Shown here: in pieces, positions 8,850 through 16,477 of the stretch | Layout of the letters: every line of letters begins with the position of its first letter | How positions within the stretch are numbered: position 1 is the stretch's first letter | DNA from: a virus | IMG/VR virus record: IMGVR_UViG_3300035034_001235 | Coordinates: 1-22,854 of that record | Strand: one strand, 5' to 3' | Length of the DNA stretch: 22,854 bases | The notes under the pieces: generated by a model | What the model saw: only the letters and a program-made list of their open reading frames with translations | Databases searched by the model: none | What the model was told of the DNA's origin: nothing | Made by a program: the position numbers and the translations under genes

Positions 8850-10759
8850 CACGGCATTCCCGTCGCGAAGATTGTTGTCACTGAGTTGATTTGTTGTGGA
8901 AGTGGTTCTTCGCGTTTGATGATTATGCTGACTTCGTTTCCATCTTTGGAAACATCACGTTCAATGATCTTCGTCACCCTTGCCACGTCTTGGCCAAACT
9001 CGGTGACTCCAAACTCACCCAATGGAATCAGTTCACCTTCGATGGTGAGTGTGGATGTGTCCTTCACTTTGACTTGGACACTTTCAACTGTGATGTCTTC
9101 GCCACGCATATTCTGGCCATTGATGTCAAAGGCGATTGGAAGCAAATGCAACTCACTGTCATAGTGCATTCCAACTGCAATGAACTTTTCTTCTTCCGTT
9201 GTGGTGACAACAGAACTGCCATCAAGACTGATGGTGCCAAGGTTGCTATATTCCGTGACACTCTCACCACCAACAATATAAAGGTTGTCAGCAGTTGGAA
9301 GTGTTGGTGCCGTCATGGTCCAAGTGTCAGTGCCGTTGGTGTTTGTTTCTGAATAGAAGTGGTCCAAGAAAATGGCATCATCTGTCATCTTCTCCATATA
9401 GGTTCCGTGGCTTCGTTCAATCAGCAGATATAAGCTGTTTTCAACAACAGCCACGCTTTTGACATCACCATCAGTTGTCCACTTGCTGAACCCATTCACA
9501 CGCTTTGCAGCATTGAATGACAGGCAGATCACATTGCCATCAGCGTTCACGATCAGAAGCAGGTTGCCTTGGGTGTTCTTATAACTTTTCAGATATGCCA
9601 TATCCACTGGATCACTGATCAGATCGTTGGCGATGTCACATAGATTTTCTGCAACGAACTTGTTTCTGTCTGTGTCCCATTTGAAAGCCCAAATAGCTTT
9701 TCCGGCTTTGTCCAAGAATAGTGTCTGGTCTTCCACATCAATGGGTTTGATGTTGCCGGAACCAATGGAAGTTTGTGTGCGAACGTCTGGAACGGACTCT
9801 GGATTGATGTCACCTGCTGCAATCACTTCATCTGCGTCTGTGAAGACCACGAGATTTTCAGCATGGATCAAACGCTTGATCACGTTGGATTGGTTTGAAT
9901 CGGTTCGATATGCATAGGCATATTGGGCTGTCGTTTCTGAATAGTCATAGTTGAACAAGTCACCAACATTGGTGCCCCAATAGCTGGCTGGAAGGTCAGT
10001 GGTGCCGCCAACAACAATGCGATCTTGGTGATAGGTGCCACATCTTGGCCAGCCGTGAACATCACTCCATGCATCTTCTTCCCAGATCGTGGATGCCGTT
10101 GTGTTCGCCAAGTTGTCGTCAACTGTGGCATTGGCAACAAGACCAGTGCTGATGCTGGTGATCGTTGCTAATCCATCATTGATTTTGATTTGAACGCCAA
10201 CATGTTCTGCAATCCAATAGTCTGTGCCAGCAGCCAAGGTCAGTGTGATTGCACCTGTTGTGGCACTTGGTGTCAGTGATCGTTGTTTGTGAAAGATTGC
10301 AAATGGCGTGTTGTCATAACTGACTTCTGAAACAATCCAATCTGTGTGTGATCCGTCACGGAAAATGCTGATTGGTTCGTGGTTCTGATGATAGACAAAC
10401 AAAGTGTCATCAACGTTCAGTGTGTCTATCTGCAAGACATCTGATGCCGAATAGGGAATGTTGCTGCTGTCTGTGAAAGCCAAGACATCATTCCGATAGA
10501 TTTCAAGCTTGGCTGCATACCACACAAACAAATATTCTTGTTGGTCTGTGAACTTGAACGTTGAAAACCACTTGGCGTTTGCGATGTCTTTGATGAACTC
10601 GAAGCCGTGTCTTGCTGCCACTGGTCCTTGTGGCAAAACAAAATAGTTGTCACCTTTTGCGAAGCCATATGGATAAACATCAATATCACTTCTGTCTGCT
10701 GCATCGGGACTCAAATAGCCACGAGTGAAGCCAAAGTTGGCTGAACGTAGTGAAGGCAT
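8849..10759 (-). CDS. Tail tubular protein B, gp12-like (636 aa)
   Basis: The product begins MPSLRSANFGFTRGYLSPDAADRSDIDVYPYGFAKGDNYFVLPQGPVAARHGFEFI. This is typical of podovirus tail-nozzle proteins: they open with an 'xxxNFxxGxLSP...R.D...Y..G...NN......G....R.G..F' signature. The rest is beta-rich with repeated short strands, as in the propeller-like nozzle. At 636 residues it is shorter than T7 gp12 (794). The ATG directly follows the stop of the gp11-like gene (TAAATG), with GGGG upstream. With gp11 it would form the short tail tube through which DNA leaves the capsid. Confidence 0.85.
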   Translation of the reverse strand: MPSLRSANFGFTRGYLSPDAADRSDIDVYPYGFAKGDNYFVLPQGPVAARHGFEFIKDIANAKWFSTFKFTDQQEYLFVWYAAKLEIYRNDVLAFTDSSNIPYSASDVLQIDTLNVDDTLFVYHQNHEPISIFRDGSHTDWIVSEVSYDNTPFAIFHKQRSLTPSATTGAITLTLAAGTDYWIAEHVGVQIKINDGLATITSISTGLVANATVDDNLANTTASTIWEEDAWSDVHGWPRCGTYHQDRIVVGGTTDLPASYWGTNVGDLFNYDYSETTAQYAYAYRTDSNQSNVIKRLIHAENLVVFTDADEVIAAGDINPESVPDVRTQTSIGSGNIKPIDVEDQTLFLDKAGKAIWAFKWDTDRNKFVAENLCDIANDLISDPVDMAYLKSYKNTQGNLLLIVNADGNVICLSFNAAKRVNGFSKWTTDGDVKSVAVVENSLYLLIERSHGTYMEKMTDDAIFLDHFYSETNTNGTDTWTMTAPTLPTADNLYIVGGESVTEYSNLGTISLDGSSVVTTTEEEKFIAVGMHYDSELHLLPIAFDINGQNMRGEDITVESVQVKVKDTSTLTIEGELIPLGEFGVTEFGQDVARVTKIIERDVSKDGNEVSIIIKREEPLPQQINSVTTIFATGMP

Positions 10760-11353
10760 TTAGGAACCCCTCACAGTTCTGAACACGTTCCTTTTCTGGG
10801 CTGGCTTGGATAAGTTTTCTTGTGCATTCAATCGAATGGCAGTGGCCAGACTGTCTTCCTTATCCAGTCTAAGCGATTGCGAAAGTGCATTTCTGTTGGG
10901 CACAAGTGCTTCACTCGCACGATATGCGAGAAAGTCCACATAGAAGCTGATGAACGCTGGTGGCAGGTCTGTTGCTGCTGGTCTGTGAATGTATTTCAGA
11001 ACGATGGCGTCTCTGTCGCTGAGAAGCTTCCTTCCCTGAATCAGATAATCAGCATGAAGGTTCAGCAAATATCCACTGGTGGTGTGCCCTGAGACTGCAT
11101 AGAGATAATCGCTTGGAAGATCGAAATGATAATCAAACCTTGAATCAATCGGTTCAGTTGTCAGACGCGACAACGAAACGTCTTTGATGGCGAAACTCCA
11201 ATCTGCTTGAAGAAGTGCGTTCTCCAAGACTTGTTCATATATCTCACTGAAAACCTTTTCATGTTTCGATGTTGGGTTTTCAAGTTCTTCAACTTTATCT
11301 TTGCCAAGTTTCCTTGATGCAAGTGTGCATATTTCTTCAAATGTTCCGGTCAT
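10760..11353 (-). CDS. Tail tubular protein A, gp11-like (197 aa)
   Basis: Length (197 against 196 for T7 gp11), position before the nozzle gene and sequence features fit the adaptor ring between portal and nozzle. These features are an N-terminal helix region (FEEICTLASRKLGKDKVEELENP), then the W..(A)....LS.......F.Y.F.LP.DYL pattern at ~50-85, and a helical C-terminus. The ATG has no recognisable ribosome site. It lies only four bases after a late-type promoter element, which itself follows a terminator, so the mRNA may start at or next to the start codon. The gene heads a unit with the gp12-like and gp13-like genes. Confidence 0.85.
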   Translation of the reverse strand: MTGTFEEICTLASRKLGKDKVEELENPTSKHEKVFSEIYEQVLENALLQADWSFAIKDVSLSRLTTEPIDSRFDYHFDLPSDYLYAVSGHTTSGYLLNLHADYLIQGRKLLSDRDAIVLKYIHRPAATDLPPAFISFYVDFLAYRASEALVPNRNALSQSLRLDKEDSLATAIRLNAQENLSKPAQKRNVFRTVRGS

Positions 11354-11357
11354 ATGA

Positions 11358-11365
11358 TATTTAGT
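11358..11365 (-). promoter_or_regulatory. T4-late-type promoter element ACTAAATA (tail tube unit), 4 bases from the ATG
   Basis: ACTAAATA on the minus strand is followed by TCAT and then the gp11-like ATG. It sits ten bases after the T-run of the preceding terminator, so this unit appears to start here. Confidence 0.62.
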
Positions 11366-11374
11366 CTGGAAACC

Positions 11375-11409
11375 AAAAAAGAACGGGAACAGCTTTCGCC
11401 ATTCCCGTT
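11375..11409 (-). terminator. Rho-independent terminator after the capsid/decoration unit
   Basis: AACGGGAA (11382-11389) pairs with TTCCCGTT (11402-11409) across a 12-base loop; on the minus strand a C and six Ts follow. T-rich sequence on the other side could make it work in both directions. Confidence 0.8.
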
Positions 11410-11436
11410 TTTCTCACTTAGATTGTTGGTGAAGAT

Positions 11437-11832
11437 TTATGCTGAATAGCTAAAATCCATCACACCGAAAACCGTCAGCGTGATTGTTTTATCACTTGAA
11501 GGTGTTGCGGCTGATCCAACATTCTTTGCAGTCACTGTGGTGTCAGCAGAAAGCTTATAACCATATGCACCACCTGCTGTTGCAAGGGCGTCATAAACAA
11601 CAGCACCTGCACTTGGGTCCATGCCGTCAATGAACAGATCAACGTCTGTTCCAGTGATCCCAATATCAACAGTGTTGTTTGTGGTTAGTGCTTCTGATTC
11701 ACCAAACCCACCAAGAACCGTGAAGCCCTTTGGAAGTTTCTCGTCTGAATCAACGGTTCCGTTGGATGCAACGGCGTTGAAGGTGAATGTTAGTTCGTAT
11801 GAAACGAAATCTGAAAATCTATTAGTTGCCAT
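11437..11832 (-). CDS. Probable capsid decoration or minor head protein (131 aa)
   Basis: A small beta-rich protein (MATNRFSDFVSYELTFTFNAVASNG...TVFGVMDFSYSA) rich in T, V, G and A, with no cysteine or membrane segment. A strong ribosome site, AAGGAG, lies ahead of the ATG. It shares an insulated transcription unit with the major capsid gene, with a terminator before the unit and another after it, which suggests high late expression. A head decoration protein is the best guess from size, composition and position between capsid and tail genes; a tail-tube or head-completion role cannot be excluded. I recognise no named family. Confidence 0.55.
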   Translation of the reverse strand: MATNRFSDFVSYELTFTFNAVASNGTVDSDEKLPKGFTVLGGFGESEALTTNNTVDIGITGTDVDLFIDGMDPSAGAVVYDALATAGGAYGYKLSADTTVTAKNVGSAATPSSDKTITLTVFGVMDFSYSA

Positions 11833-11845
11833 GATTCATTTCTCC

Positions 11846-12727
11846 TTATGTCACGTCTATTTCAACTTTGGTCACGCCCTGAGCATGAATGACGGCTGTT
11901 GCCGCACTCATTTCAACAAGTGCCTGAGTTGCGTTGATGTCTGCACGTCGTTCAGTCACAACGTTCAAATCTTTGACTGTCTCGAAACCAACTGAACGGC
12001 GATCCCATGCCAAGCAGTCATAGTCAGTGCCCGTGTAGGCAGTGCCAGTTCCGCTTGTGCCGTCACCAAGAATGTTGTCACGGTGAAGCTGTTCAAGTTC
12101 ATTAGATTTCACGATTGAGAAACCATATAGGAATCCCATGTGACCTGAATGAAGTGGCTTTGAGTTCACACTATCAATGGTCACGAAATCAGAAACAGTG
12201 TTCATCTTTTCGGCAACCTTCGGAGTGATGAAAAGAACGCGTGATTGTTCTGTTTCCATCCAATCTTGTTCATCAGCAATGCGGCCAACAGTTGCCATAA
12301 GCGTTTTGCTCATAGCTGCGTGTGTGCCGGAACCTGATGTGTTGATTCCCGATTTCTGTGCGATTGTTTTTAGAATGGTATAGTCAACTCTGCGTCCAAC
12401 AGAATATGAAAGCGACTTTGCGATTTCATTGATCATGTTGTTCACGTTGGTTTTTTCACCATCAAGCGAATCAATAGGTTCCGCTGTTTCCCAGTTCACA
12501 GGCGTTGCTTCTGCATAGCTCAAATCTGGATTTGCGAACTGAATCGTGGTGTGTGGCGAACGGTTTTCATAAACCGTGGATTTTCCCATGATTGGGAAAC
12601 GGACAGTTCCGGCTTTCACCGAACCGCCAATGGTATATGGACGTGCTTTGAAGCCTTCTTCTTGGAACACATGGTTCAGGCGTTCTTTGATCTTCACGTC
12701 AAAAATATTATTGAATGTGTCAGACAT
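11846..12727 (-). CDS. Major capsid protein (293 aa)
   Basis: An open frame extends to a TTG at 12748, but AAAGGAG lies within that extension, so the start is the ATG at 12727 (MSDTFNNIFDVKIKERLNHVFQEEG). It follows the scaffold gene, as T7 gene 10 follows gene 9. Features consistent with an HK97-type coat protein are an extended N-terminal arm, the segment around residues 75-120 with an elongated helix (NNMINEIAKSLSYSVGRRVDYTILKTIA), and a C-terminal strand-rich part with an RRSVGFETVKDLNVVTERRAD segment typical of phage coat proteins. It is shorter than T7 gp10A (345 aa). A 180-base structured leader precedes it. The capsid assignment is from synteny and these features. Confidence 0.82.
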   Translation of the reverse strand: MSDTFNNIFDVKIKERLNHVFQEEGFKARPYTIGGSVKAGTVRFPIMGKSTVYENRSPHTTIQFANPDLSYAEATPVNWETAEPIDSLDGEKTNVNNMINEIAKSLSYSVGRRVDYTILKTIAQKSGINTSGSGTHAAMSKTLMATVGRIADEQDWMETEQSRVLFITPKVAEKMNTVSDFVTIDSVNSKPLHSGHMGFLYGFSIVKSNELEQLHRDNILGDGTSGTGTAYTGTDYDCLAWDRRSVGFETVKDLNVVTERRADINATQALVEMSAATAVIHAQGVTKVEIDVT

Positions 12728-12797
12728 TGTTTTTTTTCTCCTTTGCAAAACATCTGTTTTGAAAGGGCGTTCTTTGTCGGATTAGGCGTCTTGGTTG

Positions 12798-12876
12798 TTG
12801 TGGTCTGACAGATCAAAAGCTTTGTGGTCTGATGAAACAGTTGGGCACTGTTTTGATCTTTGGTTCAGTTGGGCAC
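12798..12876 (-). promoter_or_regulatory. Structured, repeat-containing 5' leader of the capsid mRNA
   Basis: The capsid leader (about 12728-12910) has no gene but is ordered. AGATCAAAA (minus 12859-12851) can pair with TTTTGATCT (12818-12810). Inside lies a small hairpin, CAGT-GCCCA-ACTG, around 12838-12850. An 11-base direct repeat (plus-strand CAGTTGGGCAC at 12838 and 12866) and another 11-base repeat (TTGTGGTCTGA at 12798 and 12822) overlap these. This could be an mRNA-stability or translation-control element, or a protein-binding site; the function is unknown. Confidence 0.5.
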
Positions 12877-12915
12877 GTTCACCTGCAACGGTTCGTAAAA
12901 GTCACCTTTCACTTT

Positions 12916-12923
12916 TATTTATC
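12916..12923 (-). promoter_or_regulatory. T4-late-type promoter element GATAAATA (capsid unit)
   Basis: GATAAATA followed by AAAGTGAAAGG, placed 11 bases after the T-run of the scaffold terminator. It heads the long capsid leader. Confidence 0.62.
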
Positions 12924-12933
12924 TTTCACGCAC

Positions 12934-12959
12934 AAAAAATGGCGGTCGAAACCGCCATT
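12934..12959 (-). terminator. Rho-independent terminator after the scaffold gene
   Basis: On the minus strand AATGGCGGT and ACCGCCATT form a perfect 9-bp stem closed by a stable TTCG loop, followed by TTTTG. It separates the portal-scaffold unit from the capsid unit. Confidence 0.88.
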
Positions 12960-12987
12960 CTCTGAAATGATTTTTTGATGAAATGGA

Positions 12988-13878
12988 TCAATCCAAGTTG
13001 CTGATGCCCATTTGTTTCAGCTTGTTTTGAAGCACATCAATCTTGTTGTCATGTGCCTTGTCTTTGCCGAACTTATTGCTTCGAAGCATGGAACGAAGTT
13101 CATCTTTCATATCTTCAACAGTGGTCATATTGCCGCTGTCGCCACGTTCGAACGAAGGACCAGCCATATCTTTGACCACATTATCAAACATCCAAGTGAA
13201 CAGCGTTGGATTGCTGTTCACAGTTCTGGAAATGTCAGCAGGGATGTTTTGAAGAAAGGTGTTCATGCGTTGCACGTTCTCACCTGCCTTATCGCCCCAT
13301 GCACCTTGCACAGTCTCGATGATTTCATCATCTGAATAATGCGGTTCAGGTGTTCCCAATGTGCTTAGAACATCAGTGTAGATGTCAGCCATCACATCAA
13401 TCTGTGGTGCTTGAAATCCGTTCTCTGTGAACTTGTCTGCATATGCAGAAACAAGGTCGTCATTCAGAACCAGACCAAGGCGTTCGAACTGCTCTTGGAT
13501 GGCTTCTGATTTCATTGCCGCTGAAAGGTTCTCAGCAGCCACTTCTTTTGTCAGTGGTTCGCTGGCACCTTCTGTTTGTTCACCAGCTTCGTTCTTTGAT
13601 CGGGCTTTCTTTTCCCAATGCAAACGAGACTTGTTCAAGGCTTCAATATCAACTTCACCGTCTTTCATGAACTGTTCAGGGATTTTCAGTTCTGCGTCTG
13701 TGAAGTTGTCTGTTGCTGTCTCAGTTGATGTTGTTGTTTCTGTTTCGCCATCTGTGTTGCCAATGTTGTCAAAAGCACCTGTCACTGATGATGTGGACTC
13801 TGCTGAAACTTGTGATGTTGTCTCTGCTGCTGTTCCTTCTGTTGATGTTGTTTCTGTTGTTGGTGTTGCCTCGTTCAT
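12988..13878 (-). CDS. Capsid assembly scaffold protein, gp9-like (296 aa)
   Basis: An acidic, helical protein with a long, low-complexity T/E/S-rich N-terminus (residues ~1-60, ending ...STETATDNFTD), followed by LKIPEQFMKDGEVDIEALNKSRLHWEKK. The latter is the segment found near the start of podovirus scaffold proteins ('P.K.....G..D..AL..SY..LE..'). The C-terminus is basic-acidic and helical (KFGKDKAHDNKIDVLQNKLKQMGISNLD), as expected for coat binding. Length is close to T7 gp9 (307). Its ATG overlaps the stop of the Bbp19-like gene (ATGA), and AAAGGAACC is the ribosome site. Position between portal and capsid supports the call. Confidence 0.87.
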   Translation of the reverse strand: MNEATPTTETTSTEGTAAETTSQVSAESTSSVTGAFDNIGNTDGETETTTSTETATDNFTDAELKIPEQFMKDGEVDIEALNKSRLHWEKKARSKNEAGEQTEGASEPLTKEVAAENLSAAMKSEAIQEQFERLGLVLNDDLVSAYADKFTENGFQAPQIDVMADIYTDVLSTLGTPEPHYSDDEIIETVQGAWGDKAGENVQRMNTFLQNIPADISRTVNSNPTLFTWMFDNVVKDMAGPSFERGDSGNMTTVEDMKDELRSMLRSNKFGKDKAHDNKIDVLQNKLKQMGISNLD

Positions 13879-14168
13879 TTCGTTTCGGTTCCTTTCTGAA
13901 TCATATTTTCAATATATGTGGGCACGGCTTGTTTGCCGGATTTATAGACAAGAGTTGTTTCGTTCAGTTCCCGTTCGTTTGTGTGTGGGTGTGCTGAGTG
14001 ATGCCAAATGTCTTCATAGACTCTGATGCCGTCAGCCGTTCCAAACACACGTGCATAGATCACTGACAGTTCTTCTTGCTCTAACTTATTTCTTGTCGCG
14101 TTGGCTTCTCTTAGTGCTTTTCGCTTCATCTGTTCGTGAATCGGTCTTGCCACTTTGCGGTCCTCCAT
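13875..14168 (-). CDS. Bbp19-like phage protein (97 aa)
   Basis: The C-terminal half (YARVFGTADGIRVYEDIWHHSAH..., ending KSGKQAVPTYIENMI) fits the Bbp19-type pattern: 'F..VF.T..G..VL..L', then an '(E)G...V...I...I' helix. Such proteins lie between portal and scaffold in many podoviruses; their role is not established. The frame is open to a GTG at 14195. I prefer the ATG at 14168 (MEDRKVARPIHEQMK), though one at 14129 is also possible; all overlap the upstream gene by at least 44 bases. The N-terminal part is basic. The stop overlaps the scaffold start. Confidence 0.65.
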   Translation of the reverse strand: MEDRKVARPIHEQMKRKALREANATRNKLEQEELSVIYARVFGTADGIRVYEDIWHHSAHPHTNERELNETTLVYKSGKQAVPTYIENMIQKGTETK

Positions 14169-14346
14169 AAGTTTTCGCTTCACGCAATAAATCACGTGAA
14201 ATGTTGTCTAAATCGTTTTGGATTGATTGTTGGCGTTTCGCCAATCGTTGATATTCGTCTTGGGCTTCTTTGCTTTGCTGAGCCACGCCATTCTGTTGAC
14301 GTGATAGTTCAGCATAGCGTTCAAGCAATGCTTCAAGTTTGTTCAT
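14086..14346 (-). CDS. Small coiled-coil protein between portal and Bbp19-like gene (86 aa)
   Basis: Residues 1-55 are an almost continuous charged helix with heptad spacing (MNKLEALLERYAELSRQQNG...LDNISRDLLREAKT). The end is basic and disordered (SGKTDSRTDEAKSTKRSQRDKK). The ribosome site AAAGGAAAAG is good and lies just after a CTGAA repeat at the portal stop. Its 3' end overlaps the next gene by about 80 bases, so one of the two starts may be later than assigned. No family is recognised. Position suggests a head-assembly or accessory role. Confidence 0.65.
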   Translation of the reverse strand: MNKLEALLERYAELSRQQNGVAQQSKEAQDEYQRLAKRQQSIQNDLDNISRDLLREAKTYGGPQSGKTDSRTDEAKSTKRSQRDKK

Positions 14347-14349
14347 TCT

Positions 14350-14378
14350 TTTCCTTTCAGTTCAGTTCAGTTCAGTTC
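14350..14378 (-). repeat. Tandem CTGAA repeat at the portal stop codon
   Basis: On the minus strand CTGAA occurs four times in a row (GAACTGAACTGAACTGAACTGAA). The portal stop TGA lies in the first copies and the ribosome site of the next gene follows directly. Unit loss or gain would change spacing, or the last portal residues. Confidence 0.7.
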
Positions 14379-15956
14379 GTTTGGTGGTGGTGGCAGAAGG
14401 TCTTGTTGTCCTTCTCCACCTTGTGGCATTCCACCCTGTGCCATTTGTCGAATAAGGTTCTGGACATCTTCGCCCGATAGAACACCCTCTTCTGATAGAT
14501 ATTTATGTTTCATTCCCAAGGCAGTCAGTGCATCACGCACAAATGCTTTCAGGTCTATTTCGCTTTGCACAAGCTGAGCCATCAATGGGTTCGCACTGAT
14601 GGTGTTGATTGCTTCCAAGCCACTTGTTGCCGTGCTTAGTTCTTCACCACGTGACACCAAGCTTGTGACTGAAATCTCAATCCGCTTGTCATCAATCTCC
14701 AATGCTGGAAGTGCTTGAATGCTTTGAAGGGCACCCAATGACGCACGTGAAATCGGCTTCACCAGTTCTGCTTCAATCTGAAAACCAAGAGTTCTGACTT
14801 TCCGAAAAAACTCAGCCTGACGTGCCTGAATCTCAGTGCGTGTCATTTTGTCACCCTTTGCCTGTGGTGGTGGCAAAGCATCAGCATAAAGACCACGCAA
14901 AATGCGAAGACGATAATCATCCACCCATTGCTTCACTAACTGGTCATTGCCAGCCGTGGTGATCTGTTCTGGCTTCACTTGTGAAATGATTGTGCTGTTC
15001 GCAACAATCTCTTGATCACGAAGTGTTTCTGATTCACTCCAATATGTTGGATTGGCTTCACGATAAACGATGTCCAAACCGTTTTCGATTAGTTCAAAAA
15101 GAACTCGAACGTCTGGCAACATATCGCGAAGTGCACAGGTTCCCCAATCTTCACCGGGAATGGTGTCTGCACGAAAAGCCACAATGCGTTGATAAGGAAG
15201 TTCCTTCTCATAGAGTGACTTCCAGCCCTTCAACAAATGCTTTCCAAAATACCATTTGCCATTTGGCATCAGGATATTGGATTCAATGATTTCAATGCTC
15301 TTTTCGTCTTGTTCGCGTTCGTGCCCAATGCCCTGATCTTCACAATATTCATCAAAGTTTATGTTGGGATATTCATGACGCAAAACCCGCAATGGCTTCT
15401 TTGTCACACGGAACAATGAATCAATCTCACGTTCACCTTGAAGGATGAACAGTTCACGCAAATGAATAGGGAAATAGTGAAGCTTCTCTTTGACAATCTC
15501 CACACCAATGGCACCAGTGCCACATGTGTTGGCATATTTCAGTGCCGTGTTGATGGCACCATTCAAGTTCGTCTTGCTCAATAGTTTGAAGAAACGATGG
15601 TTGAACTCTTCAACGGTTTCAGCCAAGTCACCACCACCTTGAAAGGCTGGTTGTGCCAATGCCAAATCCAAAACATCATCGTCATATTGATCATTCGGAT
15701 TCTTCACAGGGCCGATATGAACAAACGGCACATCAACAGGAAGAAGATAAGTGATGATGTTTGTCACCAGTGTATCTATGGCTTCTCGTGGTGTTGTGTC
15801 GATTAGGTTTGATTTGTCGATTGCAGCATCAAGTTCGCGTGTGATCGAAAGGCTTGGAAACGCAGAAAGAAGACATTCATCCAGTTCATATTGGACACGC
15901 TCTTTCGATTTTTTCGCCTTCTTGAATCTGCTTTCTAAGTTGTCAGATGAAATCAT
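14367..15956 (-). CDS. Portal (head-tail connector) protein, gp8-like (529 aa)
   Basis: Length matches T7 gp8 (536). The N-terminus has an ...AFPSLSITRELDAAIDKSNLIDTTPREAIDTLVTNIITYLLP... region like the podovirus connector start (E...L..P......). Mid-protein segments include TCGTGAIGVE (~145) and KWYFGKHLLKGWKSLYEKELPYQRIVAFRADTIPGEDWGTCALRDMLPDVRVL (~235-290), the wing-to-stem part with the usual 'P....R......GE.YG.G......D...L' pattern. A long helix and YADALPPPQAKGDKMTRTEIQARQAEFFR (~345-375) match the conserved 'MTATEV..R'. The C-terminus is G/Q/P-rich. The ATG abuts the stop of the gp7.3-like gene (TAAATG). It would form the 12-subunit DNA-packaging ring. Confidence 0.92.
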   Translation of the reverse strand: MISSDNLESRFKKAKKSKERVQYELDECLLSAFPSLSITRELDAAIDKSNLIDTTPREAIDTLVTNIITYLLPVDVPFVHIGPVKNPNDQYDDDVLDLALAQPAFQGGGDLAETVEEFNHRFFKLLSKTNLNGAINTALKYANTCGTGAIGVEIVKEKLHYFPIHLRELFILQGEREIDSLFRVTKKPLRVLRHEYPNINFDEYCEDQGIGHEREQDEKSIEIIESNILMPNGKWYFGKHLLKGWKSLYEKELPYQRIVAFRADTIPGEDWGTCALRDMLPDVRVLFELIENGLDIVYREANPTYWSESETLRDQEIVANSTIISQVKPEQITTAGNDQLVKQWVDDYRLRILRGLYADALPPPQAKGDKMTRTEIQARQAEFFRKVRTLGFQIEAELVKPISRASLGALQSIQALPALEIDDKRIEISVTSLVSRGEELSTATSGLEAINTISANPLMAQLVQSEIDLKAFVRDALTALGMKHKYLSEEGVLSGEDVQNLIRQMAQGGMPQGGEGQQDLLPPPPNELN

Positions 15957-16166
15957 TTAGGGTGCAAGGTTCGCTTCTGGTGCAAGGAACACTTCTGTCA
16001 CTCCACGGCCACCTGTCTTGGTTGAGCGTGTTGAGTTGCGTCCTTTTCTCTTTTTCAGTTTTTCTTCTTGTTCTTTCTTAGCTGCTGCCTCTGCTGCCTT
16101 CTTCTTTGCAAGTTCTGCATCAGGATCAGGGATTGGTGCTGCTTTCGGTGATGACATGCCACACAT
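15957..16166 (-). CDS. gp7.3-like small virion/tail assembly protein (69 aa)
   Basis: A short protein just before the portal gene, as gene 7.3 is before gene 8 in T7. It has an MCGMSSPKAAPIPDPDAELAKKKAAE start, a lysine-rich helix (KKEQEEKLKKRKG) and an RNSTRSTKTGGRGV motif like the 'GR.STLLTG..G' element of podovirus gp7.3 relatives, which are minor tail proteins tied to host adsorption. The ribosome site AAGGAG precedes the ATG. The start sequence ATATGTGTGGC is identical at the gp14-like gene. Its stop directly abuts the portal ATG. Confidence 0.62.
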   Translation of the reverse strand: MCGMSSPKAAPIPDPDAELAKKKAAEAAAKKEQEEKLKKRKGRNSTRSTKTGGRGVTEVFLAPEANLAP

Positions 16167-16193
16167 ATTTTGTGTTCTCCTTGTTTCTTCTTT

Positions 16194-16201
16194 TATTTAG
16201 G
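16194..16201 (-). promoter_or_regulatory. T4-late-type promoter element CCTAAATA (portal-scaffold unit)
   Basis: TTGCCTAAATA is shared exactly with the two plus-strand elements at 22010 and 22664. Here it is followed by AAAGAAG, an AAGGAG ribosome site and the gp7.3-like ATG. Confidence 0.65.
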
Positions 16202-16204
16202 CAA

Positions 16205-16426
16205 TCACGTCAGTTCACGAAGCGTGGCAATCATTTCTTCTTGTTCTTCTGGTGTGCTGTTTCCAACTGCCTTGCACCAAATCATCAAGACCTTTTCGAA
16301 GGATTCCTGTGATGCGTTGAATGAACCAAGAAGGCTGCTGGCACGTTCAAAGCCCTCTTGCCACCATTCGAGATTGTGGGCTGCAACGATGGCTTGAAGT
16401 CTTTCTTTGTCATATTGAGTTTTCAT
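16205..16426 (-). CDS. Unknown 73-residue protein
   Basis: A short, acidic, helical protein (MKTQYDKERLQAIVAAHNLEWWQEGFERASSLLG...EEQEEMIATLRELT). The frame is open to 16462, but the promoter element and the AAAAAAAGGAAAC ribosome site lie in that extension, so the ATG at 16426 is used. It has its own promoter just downstream of a strong terminator, so it is probably made late and independently of the membrane protein upstream. No family recognised. Confidence 0.65.
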   Translation of the reverse strand: MKTQYDKERLQAIVAAHNLEWWQEGFERASSLLGSFNASQESFEKVLMIWCKAVGNSTPEEQEEMIATLRELT

Positions 16427-16461
16427 GTTTTGGGTGTTTCCTTTTTTTCTGTGTGCACACA

Positions 16462-16469
16462 TATTTATG
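16462..16469 (-). promoter_or_regulatory. T4-late-type promoter element CATAAATA
   Basis: CATAAATA, followed by TGTGTGCACAC and the ribosome site of the 73-residue gene 36 bases from its ATG. It lies 15 bases after the terminator hairpin. Confidence 0.55.
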
Positions 16470-16477
16470 CAGACAAA

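Noticed and set aside
14500-14505. TAAATA inside the portal gene on the minus strand
   Set aside because: It lies mid-gene (codons for KHKYL) with no gene start downstream at suitable distance; treated as chance.
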